Shown: positions 43,901 to 46,788 of the stretch, in pieces | Layout of the letters: every line of letters starts with the position of its first letter | Position numbering within the stretch: the stretch's first letter is position 1 | Source of the DNA: CAVSMC01 sp963798655 | Lineage (GTDB): Bacteria; Pseudomonadota; Gammaproteobacteria; Burkholderiales; Casimicrobiaceae | Length of the DNA stretch: 46,788 bases | Direction of reading: 5' to 3' | Assembly (NCBI GenBank): GCA_963798655.1 | Contig: CAWCUH010000024.1 | Span: 1-46,788, forward strand | Notes under the pieces: model-generated | Told to the model about the DNA's origin: nothing | The model's input: the letters and a program-made list of their open reading frames with translations, nothing else | Databases searched by the model: none | Made by a program: the position numbers and the translations under genes

Positions 43901-44089
43901 GGTGCGCGCGATCGTCTCGGCGCTTGCGCCGGGGTACGACGCGCTGATCGTCACCGTCGGCGGCGCGATCTCGGGATACTGGGCGACCGGCAGGATGCGT
44001 GACGCGATGATGCCGGCGAGCGCGATCACGATCGCGATGACGCTCGCAAAGATCGGCCGCTCGATGAAGAAGCGAGAGAAGTTGCCCAT
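40946..44089 (-). CDS. RND multidrug efflux pump (HAE1, AcrB/MexB-like)
   Basis: 1047 residues, the standard length. The N terminus 'FFIERPIFASVIAIVIALAG' and the 'GIVVDDAIVVLENVERLM' segment with the two proton-relay Asp residues are textbook for AcrB-type pumps; 'PVAQYPEIAPPTVTISASYPG' marks the start of the first periplasmic loop. Twelve spans in two repeats. It takes drugs or hydrophobic compounds from the periplasm and inner membrane and hands them to the outer-membrane duct. Gene order on this strand is fusion protein, pump, lipoprotein. The start at 44089 is 13 nt after the fusion-protein stop. Confidence 0.96.
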   Translation of the reverse strand: MGNFSRFFIERPIFASVIAIVIALAGIIASRILPVAQYPEIAPPTVTISASYPGASAETIARTVAAPIEEQLSGVENMIYFNSSSAADGTVAITATFEVGTNVDTAVFQLNNRVQVALPRLPEEVRRNGVIVQKRSNDILLVVGLVSRSAEQSTTFMANYATVNMIDELKRVPGVGDVLLFGSGYSMRVWLQPDKMARLGVTPTDVANAIRTQNQQYAAGKIGAEPAPTGQSLVYTVTARGRLVTPEQFGDIVIRAGGPSGVLRVRDVARVELGAQSYDITTTVDGQPAVGMAVFLQTGANALDVADAVRARVAELKSSFPQGMDYLIPFDTTRVIDASIKEVLKTLGEAAVLVLLVVFVFLQHWRATLIPMIAVPVSLIGAFAGLYVLGFSINTLTLFAMVLAVGIVVDDAIVVLENVERLMRVEKMGAKQAAIESMHEVSGAVLAIVLVLCAVFVPVAFLGGIAGQLYRQFAVTVTISVLLSGLTALTLTPALCALLLRAGEHESRLFHPFNVGFARLTSGFLWLIQLAIRRRLLAGLAFLGVIALVALLFTRVPGSFVPAEDQGYVLGAIMLPDGATLQRTGATGAQLQKHLAQDPPVEHVFVAPGRDLIGGANKPNSGTTFVLLKDWAERTKSAQQVAADISRFGQQVTDGMVIGFNPPSIRGLGTAGGLELYVQARADSDAGRLAQVVQSLTAALARDSRLTAINTFFRPTVPQIFVEVNVEQAMALGVPVSDVFDALQSTIGALYVNDFNMSGRTYRVQMQADAPFRAQPDDIGQVYVRSNTSGEMIPLKALVRTTSVVGPEQVERYNGFLAAKVLGSGKPGVSSGEAIAAVEQVAAESLPAGYSIAWTGQAFQEKRTGRASLFAFGFAIVMVYLILAALYERWRLPASVVLAVPFAVLGALAMVWVRGMENDIYFQIGLVVLIGLSAKNAILIVEFAQQGLLAGMRPVDAALQAARLRFRPIVMTSIAFVFGVMPLMIASGAGAAARRSMGTGVVGGMLLATFVATIFVPLFFTLFARRQAMGERAAPAQDAAELAKEPT

Positions 44090-44102
44090 CGCTGAGCCCG
44101 CG

Positions 44103-45320
44103 TCAGCGCTTCGCCGACGCGCTCGCCGGTGCCGCCGCTGCCGGCGTGGGCGCCGGTGCACCGACCGCCTGCGACGTGGCGTTCACCGGATGCGCCTCGA
44201 TCGCCGCCCCCGGGCGAAGCTTCATCAGGTTGTCGACGATGACGAGGTCGCCGGGATTGAGGCCGCTCGCGACGATCCAGTCGTTGCCGAGCCAGCTCGC
44301 CGTCTGCACGCTGCGCGGGTTCGCCTTGCCGTCGGCGGCGACCCACACCGAGCGCCCCTGCTCGCTCTGCGTCACCGCCGACTGCGGCACGAGGTAGCCC
44401 TGCTGCGATCCGGCGACGATCTGAACCTTCAGGAAACGGCCCGGCAGCCACTTCAAATCGGGATTCGGAAACGCCGCGCGCAGTTGCACGGTGCCAAGCT
44501 TCGGGTCCACGGTCGATGCGGTGAAGTTCAGCCGGCCGTTCGACGCGGCAACCGTGCCGTTGTCCTGAATCACGTTGACGTCGGCGCGCTGTCCCGCGCC
44601 GCGAACGCGCTCGAAATCACTCTCGGCGAGCGAGAAGCGCACCCAGATCGGATCGACCTGCGTGATCGTCGTCAGCAGATCGGTGTTCGCGGCGATCAGG
44701 CTGCCCTCGGAGCGCGCGGCGCGGCCGGTGATGCCGCCGATCGGCGCCTTCACGCTCGTGTACGAAAGATTGAGCTCCGCCTCGGCGAGCTTCGCCTGCG
44801 CGACCTCGATCGCCGCCCGCGACTCCTTCAGCGTCGACACCGCCTGATCGTATTCGCGCTGGCTGATCGCTTTCGTGTCGGCCAGCGATTTCAGCCGATC
44901 CGCTTCGCGCTGCGCCTGCTCCTCGCGCGCACGCTCCTGGTTCAGCGCGGCCTTCGCCTGCACGACCGCGAGCTCGAACGGCGCCGCGTCGATCCTGAAC
45001 AGCAGCTGTCCGGCACGCACGCGCGCACCCTCGTCGTAGAGACGCTTTTCGAGAATGCCGGACACGCGAGCGCGCACCTCCACCTCGCGCGAGCCTTCGG
45101 CCTGGCCGACCGCCTCCAGCACGATCGGCACGCGCTCGGGTTCGACGCGCTTCACGGCGACCGGGATCGGCGGCGGCGCCGCCGCGGCTGCCTTCGGCTG
45201 CGCTTCGCCGCCCTCGTGCCGTGCGCATGATCCGATCACGAGCGCCGCGGCTGCGACAGCGAGCATGCGAACGGCGTGACGTGCCGTGCGTGCGGTTCCA
45301 GCGTTCGAATCGATCATCAT
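44103..45320 (-). CDS. RND efflux membrane fusion protein (AcrA/MexA-like)
   Basis: 405 residues. A lipoprotein signal ends in 'VIGSC'. The periplasmic adaptor parts follow: lipoyl half 'REVEVRARVSGILEKRLYDE', a helical hairpin rich in Ala/Glu ('ALNQERAREEQAQREADRLK'), second lipoyl half 'YTSVKAPIGGITGRAARSEG', beta barrel and membrane-proximal domain. The start could be 45320 or the next ATG three bases on; the frame is open from 45353, but that would overrun the operator candidate. It is the first gene of the efflux operon, divergent from the TetR gene. Confidence 0.93.
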   Translation of the reverse strand: MMIDSNAGTARTARHAVRMLAVAAAALVIGSCARHEGGEAQPKAAAAAPPPIPVAVKRVEPERVPIVLEAVGQAEGSREVEVRARVSGILEKRLYDEGARVRAGQLLFRIDAAPFELAVVQAKAALNQERAREEQAQREADRLKSLADTKAISQREYDQAVSTLKESRAAIEVAQAKLAEAELNLSYTSVKAPIGGITGRAARSEGSLIAANTDLLTTITQVDPIWVRFSLAESDFERVRGAGQRADVNVIQDNGTVAASNGRLNFTASTVDPKLGTVQLRAAFPNPDLKWLPGRFLKVQIVAGSQQGYLVPQSAVTQSEQGRSVWVAADGKANPRSVQTASWLGNDWIVASGLNPGDLVIVDNLMKLRPGAAIEAHPVNATSQAVGAPAPTPAAAAPASASAKR

Positions 45321-45352
45321 GCGGTGTGCGGGGGTCGATGGGCAGTCGGCCA

Positions 45353-45377
45353 TTATACAATCTGGGCTGTATGTAAA
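45353..45377. promoter_or_regulatory. TetR-type operator candidate
   Basis: In the 77-nt gap between the divergent efflux and TetR genes lies an inverted repeat, TATACA (45354-45359) and TGTATG (45368-45373), spacer 8 nt, in an AT-rich setting. Half-sites with TACA/TGTA are typical for AcrR/TtgR-like regulators. The site would let the TetR protein repress both directions. Confidence 0.55.
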
Positions 45378-45397
45378 TCGAACGGCAGCGACGTGCG

Positions 45398-46171
45398 ATG
45401 CGCCGAACCAAACAGGAAGCCGAGAAGACTCGCCGCCGGATCATGGCGGCGGCACTGCGCGTATTCGGCCGCAACGGCATCGCGCGCACGACGATCGGAC
45501 AGATCGCGCACGACGCGGGCGTCACGCGCGGCGCGATCTACTGGCATTTCAGCGACAAGCAGGCGCTGCTGCGCGCGATCCGCGAGTCGGTGTCGCTCCC
45601 GCTGCTCGACCAGAGCGATCTCACGCTTCTGCGCGATGGCGGTGGCGACCCGCTCGACTGCATCGAGCGCTTCCTGACCGCACTGGTGCGCGCGATCGAC
45701 CGCGATCCCGCGACAAGGCGCGCGCTCGACGTGATGTCGTTCAAGTGCGAGTACGTCGGCGAGCTTGCCGCGGAGCGCGGCGCGCTCGTGCGCAACACGA
45801 GCCGGCTGCTGACGGGTCTCGAGAATGCGTACGTGCGATCGCGCGAGCGCGGTCTTCTGCGCCGCGAGTTGTCGCCGCAGGTGGCCGCGCTCGAGACGGT
45901 CGCGTTCCTTTCCGGCCTCGTTCGATTGCTGCTGCTCGACGATGCGGGCGCGATCGTGCGCCGGCGGGCGCGGATCGTCATTCGCGCGCACGTCCGGTCG
46001 CGGCGTGCGGCGCCGAGCGCGCAGCCCGACCGCGAACGGACACTCCAGGTATCCGCCCGGCCGCACACTGAACGGATCGAAGGGCGCGGCGCCGATGTCA
46101 ACGCAAGCAGCCCGTCCATTCGCAGTAGCATGGCGATGCGCGCGACCCTTCGCGCCGGAGGAAAGTCATGA
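45398..46171 (+). CDS. TetR-family regulator (AcrR/TtgR-like)
   Basis: 257 residues. The N-terminal helix-turn-helix is 'TTIGQIAHDAGVTRGAIYWHF' (residues ~31-51), closely like AcrR and TtgR ('GVTRGAIYWHFKNK'). The ligand domain follows to about residue 210; the last ~45 residues are a low-complexity tail without family match, so the C terminus is longer than usual. It is divergent from the efflux operon and is its likely repressor, released by pump substrates. The end overlaps the ACT-domain gene by ATGA. Confidence 0.9.
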   Translation: MRRTKQEAEKTRRRIMAAALRVFGRNGIARTTIGQIAHDAGVTRGAIYWHFSDKQALLRAIRESVSLPLLDQSDLTLLRDGGGDPLDCIERFLTALVRAIDRDPATRRALDVMSFKCEYVGELAAERGALVRNTSRLLTGLENAYVRSRERGLLRRELSPQVAALETVAFLSGLVRLLLLDDAGAIVRRRARIVIRAHVRSRRAAPSAQPDRERTLQVSARPHTERIEGRGADVNASSPSIRSSMAMRATLRAGGKS

Positions 46172-46704
46172 CCGCTTCGCTCGTCGTCACCGTCATCGGC
46201 GACGACCGTCCAGGGATCGTCAACGCGCTGTCCGATATCGCGCAGCGCTTCAGCGCGAACTGGGCAGGCAGCCACATGGCGAGCCTTGCCGGCCAGTTCG
46301 CCGGCATCGTTCATCTCGAGGCGGCCGACGCCGACGCCGAGCCGCTGAGCGCAGCGCTGCGCGGGCTCGATACGCTGGGGCTGCACATCGGCATTGCGCA
46401 CGGATCGCCGAAGTCGCCGGCGGGTACGCGAAGGAAGCTGCGCCTCGAGCTCGTCGGCCACGACCGGCCGGGCATCGTGCGCGACCTGTCGGGCAGCCTC
46501 GCGGCGATCGGCGTCAGCATCGACGAGCTGCACACGCAGATCGTGAGCGCCGCGATGGCCGGAGGCCAGCTGTTCAAGGTGAAGGCGCTGCTCGCCGTGC
46601 CCGATTCTGTCGCCGACGACAAGCTCCGTCAGTCGCTGGAAGCCATCGCGAACGAGATGATGGTCGACATCGATCCTGCCGCGGACCCCGACCGCTCACG
46701 CTGA
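46168..46704 (+). CDS. GcvR-like protein with two ACT domains
   Basis: 178 residues. Two ACT domains each begin with the same motif, 'VTVIGDDRPGIVNALSDIA' at residues ~7-25 and 'LELVGHDRPGIVRDLSGSL' at ~92-110. The layout is that of the glycine-cleavage repressor GcvR and related amino-acid sensors, which act by protein contact rather than by binding DNA. No gcv gene is near. It overlaps the TetR gene by ATGA; a functional link to efflux is not evident, and the coupling may only reflect gene packing. Confidence 0.85.
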   Translation: MTASLVVTVIGDDRPGIVNALSDIAQRFSANWAGSHMASLAGQFAGIVHLEAADADAEPLSAALRGLDTLGLHIGIAHGSPKSPAGTRRKLRLELVGHDRPGIVRDLSGSLAAIGVSIDELHTQIVSAAMAGGQLFKVKALLAVPDSVADDKLRQSLEAIANEMMVDIDPAADPDRSR

Positions 46705-46705
46705 C

Positions 46706-46724
46706 GGGCGGCCGAGCGCCGCCC
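46706..46724 (+). terminator. Possible transcription terminator hairpin
   Basis: Two bases after the ACT-domain gene stop, GGGCGGC (46706-46712) and GCCGCCC (46718-46724) form a perfect 7-bp stem with a 5-nt loop. No T-run follows, so intrinsic termination is uncertain. Confidence 0.35.
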
Positions 46725-46788
46725 GCGCGGTTGCCGGCCGAGCCCATGCACGGCAAGCAATCCGCTCGACCGTTAAGGAACGCTTAAG

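Noticed and set aside
40820..44002. Very long plus-strand open frame opposite the RND pump gene
   Set aside because: Arg/His/Asp-rich shadow of the pump codons in a GC-rich genome; the minus strand has the complete AcrB-type protein.
1..46788. CRISPR arrays, tRNA/rRNA genes, transposases or prophage genes
   Set aside because: Looked for on both strands; no regularly spaced repeats, cloverleaf sequence, transposase or phage protein seen.

Overview
The window is a high-GC, almost fully coding stretch of a heterotrophic Pseudomonadota genome. Gene content (DUF1329/DUF1302 cassette, CoxL/M/S-type molybdoenzyme, CaiB transferase, HAE1 efflux pump) and codon bias look like Betaproteobacteria, probably Burkholderiales-like. 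That placement is inference; there is no rRNA or tRNA here to anchor it. Nearly every gene is catabolic, a transporter, or a local regulator.

Region 1 (about 320-18971) is an amine-oxidation island. A divergent AraC-family regulator faces one long plus-strand gene train. The train runs DUF1329 protein, DUF1302 outer-membrane protein, RND/MMPL-type transporter, TerB-like protein, Asp-box (YCF48-like) protein, aldehyde dehydrogenase, and then the quinohemoprotein amine dehydrogenase (QHNDH) genes in the order qhpA-qhpD-qhpC-qhpB. Two peptidase-U32-family proteins follow, then the ABC exporter qhpF and the subtilisin-like qhpE. QhpC keeps all four Cys-to-acceptor cross-link pairs and the Cys-Trp pair that becomes the CTQ cofactor. 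The FAD monooxygenase QhpG, which hydroxylates the cofactor tryptophan in studied systems, is missing. A UbiU/UbiV-like pair of Fe-S U32 proteins stands in the middle of the maturation genes. The proposal is that this pair is an alternative, possibly O2-independent, tryptophan hydroxylase. This is the most interesting signal in the window.

Region 2 (18995-22263, minus strand) holds an NnrS-like membrane protein and a 3-hydroxyacyl-CoA dehydrogenase/enoyl-CoA hydratase fusion in inverted domain order. They are divergent from a GntR/FCD regulator.

Region 3 (22387-39418, plus strand) is a second long operon-like train for acyl-CoA catabolism of an unknown substrate. It runs GntR regulator, thiolase, acyl-CoA ligase, HyuA/HyuB (hydantoinase/oxoprolinase/carboxylase family), acyl-CoA dehydrogenase, split B12-dependent acyl-CoA mutase (small then large subunit), three-subunit molybdenum hydroxylase, CaiB-type CoA-transferase, periplasmic substrate-binding protein, and ABM-domain protein. 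Most junctions overlap by 4-20 nt or nearly touch.

Region 4 (39438-46704) is a tripartite RND efflux system on the minus strand (membrane fusion protein, HAE1 pump, NodT-type outer-membrane lipoprotein). It is divergent from a TetR regulator, with an inverted-repeat operator candidate between them. A GcvR-like double-ACT protein is coupled to the TetR gene by an ATGA overlap.

Two copies of a palindromic 'GTCATTGCGAGCG'-type repeat are present. One sits in frame inside the linker of the ABC exporter; the other forms the start of the efflux lipoprotein gene. The aldehyde dehydrogenase carries a dense run of compensating frameshifts, and the 5' ends of qhpB and the first U32 gene each carry one, so local sequence accuracy at 9.1-14.8 kb should be doubted before biology is inferred from those breaks.
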